Positions 44,286 to 53,150 are shown, numbered from the stretch's first letter. The stretch is DNA of 64,000 bases from Nostoc sp. ATCC 43529 (GCA_003326205.1 LWTK01000042.1:62001-126000); one strand, 5' to 3'. Notes: generated from the sequence alone by a model not told the origin. Numbers and translations: made by a program.

Positions 44286-46511
44286 ATGTTCCAAGAAAAT
44301 TTCTCTTCAGATGTCGAGAACAAGCCCCAATTAAGTCTTTCACAGCCTTCAAAAAAGAAAATCAAACCCCACCTGCCCGCCGAATCCGTGGGCAAACGCT
44401 ACGTAGAACGCTTTTGGCATCCATTTGGGGCGATAGTTGCACCTTCTTTAGTAGAAGGTGCAAAACCAGCATGGCGCACTATCGATTATTATCTCCAACC
44501 CTCCCAACTGTGGAACCTGCACCAAGACAAGTCGAAACTAGTAGGTCTGCGCTTTAACGACACAACTCGTTACGCCACAATCGATTTAGACTTAGAAGGC
44601 GACTACCATAACATTGAATCCATAAATCGCATCAAAGCAGCGTTAGAGGACATCGGCATAGTCGATATCATCATCCTCCAGTCCAGCTTTAGTGGCGGAT
44701 ATCACCTGATCCTAACCTTTGCTTCCTCCCTGCCCACTTTTGCCCTAGCCTGCGCCCTAGAGATTACCTTGAGAAGTGCAGGCTTTATACTGCGTCAAGG
44801 ACACCTAGAAATCTTCCCCAATACCAAACCATATAGTGGCAAACAAATAACTAACTACAAAGCCATCCGTTGCCCCATGCAACCGGGTAGCGGGTCATTT
44901 TTACTTAATGATGACCTACAACCAATTAGCGACTCAGTTTCTATCTTCCTCGACTATTGCGATCGCGCCGCAAGTCGGCAAGATTTAACCAAACTCAAAC
45001 GGGTAGCGAACAAAGCCAAAAAACAAATTTCACGGGAGAGATATCACAAGCAAGAATCTGCTAACATTGTACAGTGGCGTGCCAACTGGGAAGAAATCAT
45101 CAGCACAGGCTGGACAGGAAAAGGACAAACAAACACCCTCCTACAAATCTTCGTAGGGTACGGAATCGTCTTTTTAGACTTAGAGAGTGATAAATTAGTC
45201 GAATTTTGCCTTACTACCGCAATTAACGCCCCTGGCTACAGCCAATATTGCCGACACCAACACGAAATCGAAGCTAGAGTGCGGCATTGGGTAGAATCCA
45301 CAATTAGCAACAAATGGTACAGCGCCTACATTAGTTATCCCGAAAGGTTGTTGGGTACATTCGCCAACACCTTTGCAGAAGCCATCGCAGGCATTAGCAG
45401 CATCCATAAACCCAAAGACAACGTAATCCCATTTGACCGTCGTAAGCAACAGAACTGGGAACGCAGCCAACAAGCCCAACAACGCATCCAGATAGTAGTA
45501 AGGGCAATAGAGTGGGATAGAGGCTTACCAGCAGGGCCTACTGAACGAGGAAAAGCGATACGTGCTGAGTACAAGCGCCGCTTTCACAAAACTATCTCAC
45601 AAGAGACACTACAAAAACATTTGCATTTGTGGCATCCTACGCGCTACATCTTAGATCCGTGGGCAGAAAATAGCTCAAACCCTTATCAATCAAGCAATGA
45701 CGGGCAATTTAATAGTTTTCAAAACTCATTTGCAAAACAAGGTGCTGAAAACCGTTATCAAATCGGGAATTACGGTCATTTTTTCTATATGAAGGTTTTT
45801 TGTAATTGCTTACCGCCTGCTGCCGATGCCCCTACAGGGCAGCAGGCGGTAGCAAGTTTTGAAGAAGTTGCTGTGTCTGTAGGGGAATTGTTTGTACCAC
45901 AGGTACAAGATGAATCTGAGGAAATTAATACTAATTTCAAAGAATTGAATTTATTACAACCAGAAGATTTGTCTTTAACTTCAGGTGCCAATAATTCTGA
46001 TAATTCATCAGTTTCTTCAAATATTATACAATTAGCTGAAAACGTTAATCAAAGTACTTCAGATAAGGATTTTAAATACCTTTCTAACCCCAGCGCGGCT
46101 GAAAATTACAATAACAAAAACTTATTGATCAATTCTGCCAGTATTCTGTTTACTGCATCTACAGCTGCAATTGTGCCGTCTGAAATCTCACAAAAAGCCG
46201 AAGTTAGCGAGCAAAGTACACCTTCAGGCGACTCAGCAGCCGCTCTCGCTTTGGCAGAACTGAAGAAACTGACTAAGTTGCGACTCCAAGCAGCATCCCA
46301 CGCCAAACGTGTAGCTAGAGAGTATTGCCTAATTGCGCGACGCTTGATAGGAGGCAGGGAACGCGAAAGACTGGAGCAGAGTGCCAAAATGCAATTCTAT
46401 CTCGATTCAGGTAACAAAACCCTAATTGCAGAAGCCAACGAGTGGGCAGCTGCTAATCCTGGGTGCCTACCGTTTTCGTTGGAGTTAGCGTTTCAAGAAG
46501 GTGAGACGTAA
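44286..46511 (+). CDS. Primase-like plasmid replication protein
   Basis: The N-terminal 250 residues look like an archaeo-eukaryotic primase domain: YATIDLDLEGDY near residue 100 supplies the DxD metal site and SSFSGGYHLILTF near residue 137 the sxH motif. A helical region follows, with IRAEYKRRFHKTISQETL resembling an HTH of replication proteins, then a low-complexity linker and a basic C-terminus. This resembles initiator/primase proteins of large cyanobacterial plasmids. Origin-like repeats lie directly upstream. A perfect 14-bp inverted repeat is embedded near residue 515. Start ATG 44286. Confidence 0.7.
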   Translation: MFQENFSSDVENKPQLSLSQPSKKKIKPHLPAESVGKRYVERFWHPFGAIVAPSLVEGAKPAWRTIDYYLQPSQLWNLHQDKSKLVGLRFNDTTRYATIDLDLEGDYHNIESINRIKAALEDIGIVDIIILQSSFSGGYHLILTFASSLPTFALACALEITLRSAGFILRQGHLEIFPNTKPYSGKQITNYKAIRCPMQPGSGSFLLNDDLQPISDSVSIFLDYCDRAASRQDLTKLKRVANKAKKQISRERYHKQESANIVQWRANWEEIISTGWTGKGQTNTLLQIFVGYGIVFLDLESDKLVEFCLTTAINAPGYSQYCRHQHEIEARVRHWVESTISNKWYSAYISYPERLLGTFANTFAEAIAGISSIHKPKDNVIPFDRRKQQNWERSQQAQQRIQIVVRAIEWDRGLPAGPTERGKAIRAEYKRRFHKTISQETLQKHLHLWHPTRYILDPWAENSSNPYQSSNDGQFNSFQNSFAKQGAENRYQIGNYGHFFYMKVFCNCLPPAADAPTGQQAVASFEEVAVSVGELFVPQVQDESEEINTNFKELNLLQPEDLSLTSGANNSDNSSVSSNIIQLAENVNQSTSDKDFKYLSNPSAAENYNNKNLLINSASILFTASTAAIVPSEISQKAEVSEQSTPSGDSAAALALAELKKLTKLRLQAASHAKRVAREYCLIARRLIGGRERERLEQSAKMQFYLDSGNKTLIAEANEWAAANPGCLPFSLELAFQEGET
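45811..45851. repeat. Perfect 14-bp inverted repeat inside the rep gene
   Basis: TACCGCCTGCTGCC (45811-45824) and GGCAGCAGGCGGTA (45838-45851) flank a 13-nt loop. The element is read in frame as part of an Ala/Pro-rich linker (PPAADAPTGQQAV), so it looks like a repeat inserted without breaking the gene. Confidence 0.75.
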
Positions 46512-46751
46512 TGGCTGAATTTCACAGGTGAGAGTGATTTGGATGCCTATACGGGTACATGGGATTGAAAACAGTTTGCCGCAATGGAATGTATTCTGTA
46601 TTAACAGTATTTTGAAAACAGAAATATCCGCCATTTAATTCTATTACAACTGATTTATTAAGTCTGAGTAGTTTCTCCCAGTCCTTTTGACATTCTTTGA
46701 TATGTACTCATTTCTTTTAATACGAATTCGTGCAGTTGTAGTAACAGCAAT

Positions 46752-46939
46752 TTAGTGACTATGGCGATGGTGAATATCTCTCTTGTGAGGATGGTTGTGA
46801 TAGATAATCATCGTGTGTTCGTGAAGATGGTTGTGAGGTTCGCCTATAGCTATCCCCTCATCGTGGTTATGCTGATGGTATTCATCGTGGATGTGTTTAT
46901 GTTCATGCACACTAGGATAGTGGAGATGTTCGTGTTCAT
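46752..46939 (-). pseudogene. Severed His-rich tail of the NreB/NrsD-like exporter
   Basis: Read on the minus strand in the frame of the transporter, this segment encodes 60 residues with 21 histidines (HEHLHYPSVHEHKHIHDEYH at its start) and ends with TAA. If the element at 46940-49886 and one TTCAT copy are removed, the transporter reads SPQEHE then HEHLHY without a frame change. So this is the displaced 3' end of the transporter gene. A TTG-initiated frame extends into the element, but there is no proper start of its own. Confidence 0.85.
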
Positions 46940-46968
46940 GGAGAGCGATTTTTTTCGGGGGAGATGGG
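46940..46968. repeat. Left terminal inverted repeat (29 bp)
   Basis: Begins GGAGAGCG and ends GGAGATGGG reading inward. Identical to the right end in inverted orientation. Its outer neighbour is TTCAT. Confidence 0.9.
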
Positions 46969-46994
46969 CAAGAATTAATCAAGGGGTTTAAACA

Positions 46995-47627
46995 TTAATC
47001 ATCCCAAAGCCCCTGAAACTTGGTAGATGCAAGTTCGGTGTAACGAACAGTATGCTGAATATTTTTATGCCCCAAATAACTCTGAATTGTTCGGGTATCA
47101 ATCCCTCGATTCGCCAGATAATAACCTGTTCCATGCCGCAGCATATGAGCATGAATAGGGAAAGGCAAACCAGCTAATTCACCAGCCTGCTCAACAATGC
47201 CGGCGATCGTATCATGTGCCAACGGGCCAAGTCGAGAAGACTGGAAAATATAGGGACTAGCAGGATAATCTCGTTGCAGATGACGGAGAGAGCGAATCTC
47301 CAAACCGGAAAGTGGTTGAACCGAGGGTGTTCCTTTTTTGACTCGCTTCACGTAAATTGTGCCACCATTCCAATCTATTTGCTCCCATCGCAAAGATGCC
47401 ACCTCTGCCACTCGCAATCCGTGACGGTAGATCAACAGAATTAGGGTTGAATCTCGGTGAGCGTGGCGACCCTTGAATTTTTTGATAGCTGACCGCATTG
47501 CAGAGACTTCTTCTGGTAACAAATACTCCCTAGTTCTGACCTCGGAATATTTGCGAAAGTTAGGCGATTGACGCTCTTGTTTTTCGGTTTTACCAACTTT
47601 CGATGGTTGGACGGTTTGTGCTGTCAT
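46995..47627 (-). CDS. Tyrosine recombinase/integrase (cargo of the element)
   Basis: A compact 210-residue XerC/D-like enzyme. Catalytic residues visible: Arg in YRHGLRVAEVASLRW near residue 69, Lys in VKRVKKGTPS, the HxxR box HMLRHGTGYYL near residue 160, GHKNIQHTVRY and the nucleophile Tyr near residue 197. The N-terminal core-binding domain is much shortened, as in many small cyanobacterial integrases. It lies inside the inverted repeats of the element, downstream of the transposase, which is an unusual cargo. Confidence 0.88.
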   Translation of the reverse strand: MTAQTVQPSKVGKTEKQERQSPNFRKYSEVRTREYLLPEEVSAMRSAIKKFKGRHAHRDSTLILLIYRHGLRVAEVASLRWEQIDWNGGTIYVKRVKKGTPSVQPLSGLEIRSLRHLQRDYPASPYIFQSSRLGPLAHDTIAGIVEQAGELAGLPFPIHAHMLRHGTGYYLANRGIDTRTIQSYLGHKNIQHTVRYTELASTKFQGLWDD

Positions 47628-47778
47628 AACTCAACCCCCTGAAAACCTTGGGGTATATGAGCTAATTTTACCAACTTACGCTCTAAAGTTGGATTTGCAC
47701 ATAGACATAAAAACAGACCAGCATTTTACAGAGAATTGTCACTTAAAAGTAATTTAAATTACTTTTTATACTGAGAAT

Positions 47779-49197
47779 TTAAGCGACATGAGGTATTTCT
47801 TGGGAAGGCTTGCTATCTACTCTAAAACCAGGATACCATTGCTGGAATTTGCTCTCTAACTCTTCATTGAGAAGCAAAATTCTGACCTGGAGCAGAAGAT
47901 GAACACCTTTAGGAGTCCACCGCATCTGCTGTTTTTTGACAAACCGCTTGCTAATGACTTGATTAACCGTCGATTCCACGAATCCAGTAGCAATGGCTTC
48001 GCCGTTTCGCCAACGTTCTCCATAATTGGGAATATAAGACCCATTGTTTGAAATATAGCTCTCAAACTCCCGCACCATTTTAAACAGTTTTTTTACCTCT
48101 AGCGGGCTATTGCCATCAAAAATTACGATTTCTAGGTCGTCCACAAGGTCTTTTACCAGTTGCAATGCTCTGAACACATTTCCATGCCACAGATACCACT
48201 TAATCCGTTCTAGCTCCTTGGGTATGTCTGTATCTAATTCGGTATCTTTTTTGCTAAGTCCTTTTGCTGTTTGAGTCATCACTGTCAGCCGCATAGTGAT
48301 GTGAAACCAATCCAGTAAATATTCTGCGTTGGGATTGAGATAAAACTGTAGTTCGCGTATCTTCTCATCACCGTCTGACAAGAAAGTTACCTGCTGATTC
48401 ATCTGCATTCCAAGAGAAGTCAACACCTCGAAGATCCGACGTTGGGGTTTGGTATCGTAGCAATAAACTCCCCCAAACCGCTTAGATGTACCATCTGCTT
48501 TTATACTCTTACCCACAATAACTTCAAAGTTACCTTTAGAGAGCGATTTTTTGTCGTAGGAACGAACATATCCGCCATCCATTCCCAGCACCAAGGGTAA
48601 ATCAGGTCGGGGCAATTCTTCCCAATCTCTTGGACAGCCTTTAATGTATCCTCCTTTTTCTTCACCCAACTCGTCTTCTAAGCGTTGACCAATTGTGTGT
48701 AAGTTATTCCGTATTGCTGTAGTATTTATTTCACCTTCTATTGGTAGTACTTCCTGCAATAGTTTCACAGAGAGTCCGTAAGACATCAAAGACCCAAACT
48801 TGGATTCCAGATACAATAGTTCTCTGGAAGTGCGTTCTGGTAGTAAGTTGGCTACTGGGTTAAAGCTACGGGTTGCTTGTTTCTGGCACGGGCAGTGAAA
48901 TAGTCGATGGGATTGGAGATGCAACTTGCCAAACAATGTGCGGTATACAATTGTACGTTTGTCTTTATGCAACAGTTTCTTGGTACAGTGCAAACATAAC
49001 TCCTGTTGTTGAGAATACTCTGCTACTTGTTGCTCGGCTAGGGTGTGTTGGAGGTTTTGTAGTAATGTTTTGGCTTCCGCTAGTTTTAGTCCCAAGTTTT
49101 CTGGCTGTAAAGCACCGCGTTCAATCTGCATAATTTCTTGCACAACTTGGGAATCTCCATTATCTGACTCCACGACTATTTGGATTTTGACTTTCAC
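47779..49197 (-). CDS. ISKra4-family-type transposase
   Basis: 472 residues with an N-terminal zinc-like part (CLHCTKKLLHKDKRT, then CPCQ), LGMDGGYVRSYDKK near residue 204 with the first acidic site, FLSDGDEKIRELQFYL near residue 274 with the second, and YLLDWFHITMRLTVM with the motif typical of these DDE enzymes. Overall it resembles the ISKra4 group common in cyanobacteria. Its ATG overlaps the pRiA4b ORF-3 stop by 4 nt. The frame is complete, so the element may still be mobile. Confidence 0.8.
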   Translation of the reverse strand: MKVKIQIVVESDNGDSQVVQEIMQIERGALQPENLGLKLAEAKTLLQNLQHTLAEQQVAEYSQQQELCLHCTKKLLHKDKRTIVYRTLFGKLHLQSHRLFHCPCQKQATRSFNPVANLLPERTSRELLYLESKFGSLMSYGLSVKLLQEVLPIEGEINTTAIRNNLHTIGQRLEDELGEEKGGYIKGCPRDWEELPRPDLPLVLGMDGGYVRSYDKKSLSKGNFEVIVGKSIKADGTSKRFGGVYCYDTKPQRRIFEVLTSLGMQMNQQVTFLSDGDEKIRELQFYLNPNAEYLLDWFHITMRLTVMTQTAKGLSKKDTELDTDIPKELERIKWYLWHGNVFRALQLVKDLVDDLEIVIFDGNSPLEVKKLFKMVREFESYISNNGSYIPNYGERWRNGEAIATGFVESTVNQVISKRFVKKQQMRWTPKGVHLLLQVRILLLNEELESKFQQWYPGFRVDSKPSQEIPHVA

Positions 49198-49832
49198 ACT
49201 ATTTCCTGTTCAAATAACATCTCTTTATCCCCAGCCGCGTATTGCTGTAAACGTTGGTTAACTTTTTGGTGGTCAAAATGGTTAACCATTAACCATTGGC
49301 GTAGTTCGTACATCTCTTCAATATTGCCAGGGATATCACCTTCTTCCAGAATTTCACTGCACCGAGAAGCTATGTATCTTAATGAGTATTCCTGCTTTTG
49401 TGCCATGAACTCCCACGGGCCACCACAGTCTTCTGGAGGGCAAGCGCGTTTACCACTAATGCACACTGGATAAAAGCAATTTGATTCTGGAGTGAGAATT
49501 GCTTCGACTCTAATTTGATGTTGCCAGTTATCACCGAAATCATATTCGTATAAAAAACGCTCTCTACCTCGCCAGCCAAAATCTGATAGTTTGACAACTT
49601 TAGGATCGTCAGAAAACCACATTCCCCCAATTTGAGCAATCCCGTAATGCTTACCGTGGATTATGAAACGATGTAAGTGGGAATCAGTCCATCCCATTAC
49701 TATCTGGATGATGTAGTGCAAATCGGCGATCGTGCTGTCGCTGCGGATTTTGACTCTACGCCAAATCATGGGGCTGATGCCCAGGATAAAAATATGAAGC
49801 TGGTAGATGACAAGTTGCTCAGAATCTGACAT
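49194..49832 (-). CDS. pRiA4b ORF-3 family protein (cargo of the element)
   Basis: The 212-residue sequence shows the family pattern: YQLHIFILGISPMIWRRVKI, IADLHYIIQIVMGWTDSHLHRF, YEYDFGDNWQHQIRVE and CPPEDCGGPWEF, each cited in parts. The function is unknown although the family is frequent on plasmids and in IS elements. It precedes the transposase with a 4-nt overlap, so it is probably co-produced and may assist transposition. Confidence 0.85.
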   Translation of the reverse strand: MSDSEQLVIYQLHIFILGISPMIWRRVKIRSDSTIADLHYIIQIVMGWTDSHLHRFIIHGKHYGIAQIGGMWFSDDPKVVKLSDFGWRGRERFLYEYDFGDNWQHQIRVEAILTPESNCFYPVCISGKRACPPEDCGGPWEFMAQKQEYSLRYIASRCSEILEEGDIPGNIEEMYELRQWLMVNHFDHQKVNQRLQQYAAGDKEMLFEQEIV

Positions 49833-49841
49833 TGCGTCATC

Positions 49842-51092
49842 TTACCGTATTGCCAGTCCCATCTCCCCCGAAAAAAATCGCTCTCCTTCATGCTCCTGAG
49901 GTGAGAGGGTAATTTGTACTACTAGCAGCATGAAGCCAATTAAACTACCGTAAAGAAACTCACGTTCAGCAAAGTTACTTCCCAACCAACCGGCAAGAGG
50001 GTAGGAGATTGCCCACCAAAGATGACTCCAGGCAAAGTGTGCGCCATAAACTCGTCCTTGTACACCAGCTGGGATGCGGTCTGCAATTAATGTCTGGGTG
50101 GGTAAGTTTACTAAACTTTGCCCTGCACCCGCCACAAACCATAACAGCATCAGTGGTGCTAAATTTGCGTAGTTAGCGGGCAACAAAGCCAATGTGATCA
50201 AAATTGCACCAATCAAAACAAACGTTGTACGTGGCAAACTTCTATTGAACGTACCAACCGCAACTGCACACAGGGTTGCACCAATCCCAAAAGCCGCCAT
50301 CACCCATCCATACTGCACTTCTCCCAATTTGAGTGTACCTTGAACATAGCCAACAGTATTTACTAATATCTGCGCTCCGGCAATTGATGCGACTAACTGC
50401 ATCCCTAGCGCGTAACGGATAGGTGCATCTGTAAGCAGGCGAGTTGTACCGTCTTTAATGTCTCCCCATGTTCGGCGTGTTGTCCTGGAAGGCTGTTGAT
50501 TTTGTGCAACGACGAGCTGACCTGGTAGGGTGAAGATTAAGACTGCCGCGATCGCAAAGCTGAGAGCATCCAAAAAGAAAACTTGTCTCGCACCAATGAA
50601 GGCGGCGACACTCCCAGCGATACCAGGGCCAAGTACACCAAGTAATTGAAAAGTAGCAGCCGAAAGAGCAATCGCGCCTGCATAGTCATTCTCACTCGTG
50701 ACTAATGGAATCGTGGCTTGGTAAGTTGGGGTGAAGAAAGCATTAAAGACGTTGAGTGCAAATATTAATACGTAAACTTGCCAAATCTGCGTCACAAAAG
50801 GCAACATACCCACAATTAACATTCTGAATATGTGGGTAACAACCATGATTTTCTTGCGGTCGAGTCGGTCTGCGATCGCACCTGCAAGGGGAGACAGCAA
50901 TACAAAAGCAGTGACACGCAGAGTCAAAGCTACTGAAAGCACAACCGCAGCATTTTTTCCAGCTAACTCAAAGGCCAGAAGGGCTAAACCCACCCAAGTA
51001 AGTGCATCGCCCAATAAACTAGTGGTCTGAGCAGTGTACAGCCTTGCAAATACCGGATTTCTCAAGCTGCGGAAAAATGTCAAGGTATTCAT
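49842..51092 (-). pseudogene. NreB/NrsD-like MFS nickel exporter, 3' end replaced by the element
   Basis: About 402 residues form a 12-helix major facilitator transporter: NPVFARLYTAQTTSLLGDALTWVGLALLAF, cited in part, AGAIADRLDRKKIM (motif A) and FFTPTYQATIPLV are typical of the NreB/NrsD/EntS branch. NrsD and NreB carry His-rich C-termini that bind Ni2+. Here codons after SPQEHE come from the element (ending in GERFFSGEMGLAIR), while the native 60-residue His tail lies 2.9 kb away. The core may still be made and work, but without the tail. ATG 51092. Confidence 0.82.
49858..49886. repeat. Right terminal inverted repeat (29 bp)
   Basis: Inverted copy of 46940-46968. It provides the last codons of the truncated transporter and is followed by the second TTCAT at 49887-49891. 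Confidence 0.9.
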
Positions 51093-51401
51093 TTATCAGG
51101 GGGCATAGTTACACAAGTCTTTTATATCAAGATTTTAACAGAAATGGGGGGAGGGGGCATATTTCTCAAAGCTAGAAAATTGCCTTGCCAAGACCATTTT
51201 CATCACTCTGCTGTTTTCTTGAAGGAGTGTAGTGTTTATTAGTTATAGCTGTGATGTTCCTGTAGCAACCATCATTGCTCAAAAACTGCTTTTGGTACTT
51301 TGCCATTTAAAACTGAGAAACTAGCTTTCTTTGACATCCAGAATTCTCAATTGCGTCGGCAAACTTTGCACCCGTTTATCAATATACATTGAAACTTGAA
51401 A
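51093..51401. other. Intergenic stretch without evident gene
   Basis: Upstream region of the minus-strand transporter. It contains no clear MerR-type site, direct repeat or reading frame that I can support. Confidence 0.45.
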
Positions 51402-52127
51402 CTACTTGTTATACCAAGCTTTGCGCCACTGTTTCATTTGGTTAATCTCGGTTTCTTGGGCTTTGATAATGGCTTGAGCCAAGTTCTTAATTTCTGGACG
51501 TTGAGACTTTTGCAAGGCATCTTTCGCCATAACTACAGCTGATTCATGGTGAGGAATCATCGCGTTAATAAAGCGCAGGTCAAATTCTGCATCAGCTGCA
51601 CCCAAATCCATGTTCATCATCATGGACTGCATTTGCTCAGGTGACATCTCCATCATGTGACCCATTTTGGTATCATAAGCCATTGGTTTATCTCCCGCTT
51701 TTGGATACCAAGCTTTACGCCACTGTTTCATCTGCGTAATTTCTTGGTTTTGTGATTTGATAATTTCGTCTGCTAACTTTTTGATCTCAGGGCGTTGCGA
51801 TTTCTGCTGTGCAACATTCGCCATTACCGTTGCTCCCTGATGATGCGGAATCATCGCATCAATAAAGCGCAAATCGTAGTTAGCATCGGCAGGGCCTAAA
51901 TCCATTGCCATGCTGTGGTTCATCATGCCACTACCCTGATTCATCATGCCGTCATGGTTCATCGGTTGCTTATCGCTAGTATCGATAGCAGTGTTAGTAG
52001 GGTTTGGTGCTTGGCTTTGGTTTTGGGAAGTGGGCGTAGAACAGGCTGTCAAAACGCTGCTGGAAAAAGAAGCGATCGCTACTAAACCAAATGTCAAAAA
52101 GCTGTTTTTCAGAGTAAGGAGTTGCAT
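51402..52127 (-). CDS. DUF305 CopM-like metal-binding lipoprotein, internally duplicated
   Basis: The 241-residue protein has a lipoprotein signal ending at LTAC, so Cys is the lipid site. Two DUF305 units follow: AMDLGPADANYDLRFIDAMIPHHQGATVMA and MDLGAADAEFDLRFINAMIPHHESAVVMA, each cited in part, both followed by an Arg/Lys-rich EITQMKQWRKAWY helix. Met/His-rich linkers (NHDGMMNQGSGMMNHS) are suited to copper. CopM of Synechocystis is a DUF305 copper-binding protein that keeps periplasmic copper low, so a similar role is likely. A MerR-type promoter lies upstream (52159-52189). Confidence 0.85.
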   Translation of the reverse strand: MQLLTLKNSFLTFGLVAIASFSSSVLTACSTPTSQNQSQAPNPTNTAIDTSDKQPMNHDGMMNQGSGMMNHSMAMDLGPADANYDLRFIDAMIPHHQGATVMANVAQQKSQRPEIKKLADEIIKSQNQEITQMKQWRKAWYPKAGDKPMAYDTKMGHMMEMSPEQMQSMMMNMDLGAADAEFDLRFINAMIPHHESAVVMAKDALQKSQRPEIKNLAQAIIKAQETEINQMKQWRKAWYNK

Positions 52128-52158
52128 AGGGATGATCTAAGATAATTTCCTGATTCAA

Positions 52159-52189
52159 TTCTAAAATCTCTAGCTAGCTGGAGAATTAA
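52159..52189 (-). promoter_or_regulatory. MerR-type promoter for the DUF305 gene
   Basis: On the minus strand: -35 TTAATT (52184-52189), a 19-bp spacer holding the dyad CTCCAGCTAGCTAGAG, and -10 TTAGAA (52159-52164). The overlong 19-bp spacer is the MerR-family hallmark. The -35 is weaker than in the other sites. Confidence 0.55.
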
Positions 52190-52291
52190 TCATTTAGGTG
52201 ATCTATCTTTTGCTTGGGTAATAAAGTTGTCCAGATAGCTAGTTATTCACAAAGCGACTGCGGCACTTACTATATAGTTTGACAGCCAAAT

Positions 52292-52372
52292 ATGAAATCA
52301 GGATGAAATCAAGGGTTAGTGCTAGTTGTAGAAATGTAAGAGTGCATATCAATATGAAATCTGCATGAAATC
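52292..52372. promoter_or_regulatory. Two pairs of 11-bp-spaced direct repeats (response-regulator type)
   Basis: ATGAAATC occurs at 52292, 52303, 52354 and 52365. In each pair the copies are 11 bp apart, and the pairs are 62 bp apart. Eleven-bp-spaced direct repeats are the usual targets of OmpR/PhoB-type regulators. They lie between the divergent DUF305 and Csp-like genes, so a metal-sensing two-component system such as the RppB-like kinase at 63028 may act here. Confidence 0.55.
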
Positions 52373-52502
52373 CCTATACCTCAGTAGGTAGAAATATTTA
52401 TTACCTCATTGGAATGACGCAATCGCACCCGCAAATCTTTAAGGTGAGTCCAAAGGCAATAACGCCTTTAGTAAATCCAAAAAATTTCAAGAGGGTGAAG
52501 AA

Positions 52503-52871
52503 ATGGCTATACAAGAACTCACCTTGAGTCAAGTGAACGAACAGATGCAACAGTGTATTCAAAATTGCTTAGACTGCCACAGTATCTGTTTAAATACCGT
52601 TACCTACTGCCTACAAAAGGGTGGTCATCACGCCGAGCCTGCTCATATTCGGCTACTACTAGACTGCGCTGAAATTTGCAACACAAGTGCTAATTTCATG
52701 CTTCGAGCTTCTGACTTACATTCTCGTACCTGCGGCGTTTGTGCTGAATTGTGTCAACGGTGTGCAGATGAGTGCGATGGCATGGGTGATGATGCTCAAA
52801 TGAAAGCCTGCGCTCAAATGTGCCGTCGCTGCGCGGATTCTTGTCGGCAAATGGCAATGGCAACTGCATAA
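52503..52871 (+). CDS. Four-helix-bundle copper storage-like protein (Csp/DUF326)
   Basis: The 122-residue protein has cysteines lining predicted helices in a regular pattern: CIQNCLDCHSICLNTVTYC, LLDCAEICNTSANF, CGVCAELCQRCADEC and CAQMCRRCADSCRQM. This matches Csp3-type cytosolic copper storage proteins in which Cys residues fill the bundle core and bind many Cu(I). No signal peptide is present, so it is cytosolic. It is divergent from the DUF305 gene and shares its regulatory region. AAGAGGGTGAAGAA precedes ATG 52503. Confidence 0.85.
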   Translation: MAIQELTLSQVNEQMQQCIQNCLDCHSICLNTVTYCLQKGGHHAEPAHIRLLLDCAEICNTSANFMLRASDLHSRTCGVCAELCQRCADECDGMGDDAQMKACAQMCRRCADSCRQMAMATA

Positions 52872-53080
52872 GTCATTGCAATATCTGGCTGCCGTGTAGA
52901 TATTATTGTCACAAAGTGGCTTGGAAATGCGGCAGTCAGCTGGTTCCATTAGTATTTGCCTTTATTTCGCTGCTGGTATTGATAGCAATTTGAGCCACAT
53001 ATTCACCATCTACATCTCTAAGTGTAAGCATTGATAATGCTGCATCAATATGCGCTTAAAAAAAAATTTCAGCACGACTC

Positions 53081-53111
53081 TTGACTCTCCAGTGTAGTGG
53101 AGCATTCAAGA
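53081..53111 (+). promoter_or_regulatory. MerR-type promoter for copA
   Basis: -35 TTGACT (53081-53086), 19-bp spacer with the half-sites CTCCAG and GTGGAG, and -10 TCAAGA (53106-53111), followed by the ATG at 53151. Same half-site class as 56369 and 56972. Confidence 0.8.
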
Positions 53112-53150
53112 TGAAATTAGTTAGCGCCATTTAGTCATTGGAGTAGTCAG

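Larger units (their letters stand above)
46940..49886. mobile_element. 2947-bp transposable element (ISKra4-type) with integrase and pRiA4b ORF-3 cargo
   Basis: Ends are 29-bp perfect inverted repeats starting GGAGAGCGATTTTTTT, at 46940-46968 and 49858-49886. The 5-bp sequence TTCAT occurs directly outside both ends (46935-46939 and 49887-49891) as target duplication. Inside lie three minus-strand genes: pRiA4b ORF-3-like, an ISKra4-type transposase coupled to it, and a tyrosine recombinase. Removing the element plus one TTCAT restores a coherent His-rich transporter tail, which proves the boundaries independently. Five-bp duplication is not what I recall for this family, so it may represent a separate subgroup. 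Confidence 0.88.

Noticed and set aside
45195-46387. Minus-strand frames opposite the rep gene
   Set aside because: Shadows of the rep coding sequence without ribosome sites or recognisable domains.
46752-46982. His-rich stretch as an independent 76-residue gene starting with TTG
   Set aside because: Its first residues come from the transposon end; the rest fits in frame as the tail of the transporter at 49842-51092.
46755-46991. Plus-strand frame of 78 codons rich in Val, Met and Phe
   Set aside because: It is the complement of the His-rich transporter tail; the apparent membrane character follows from antisense CAT/CAC codons.
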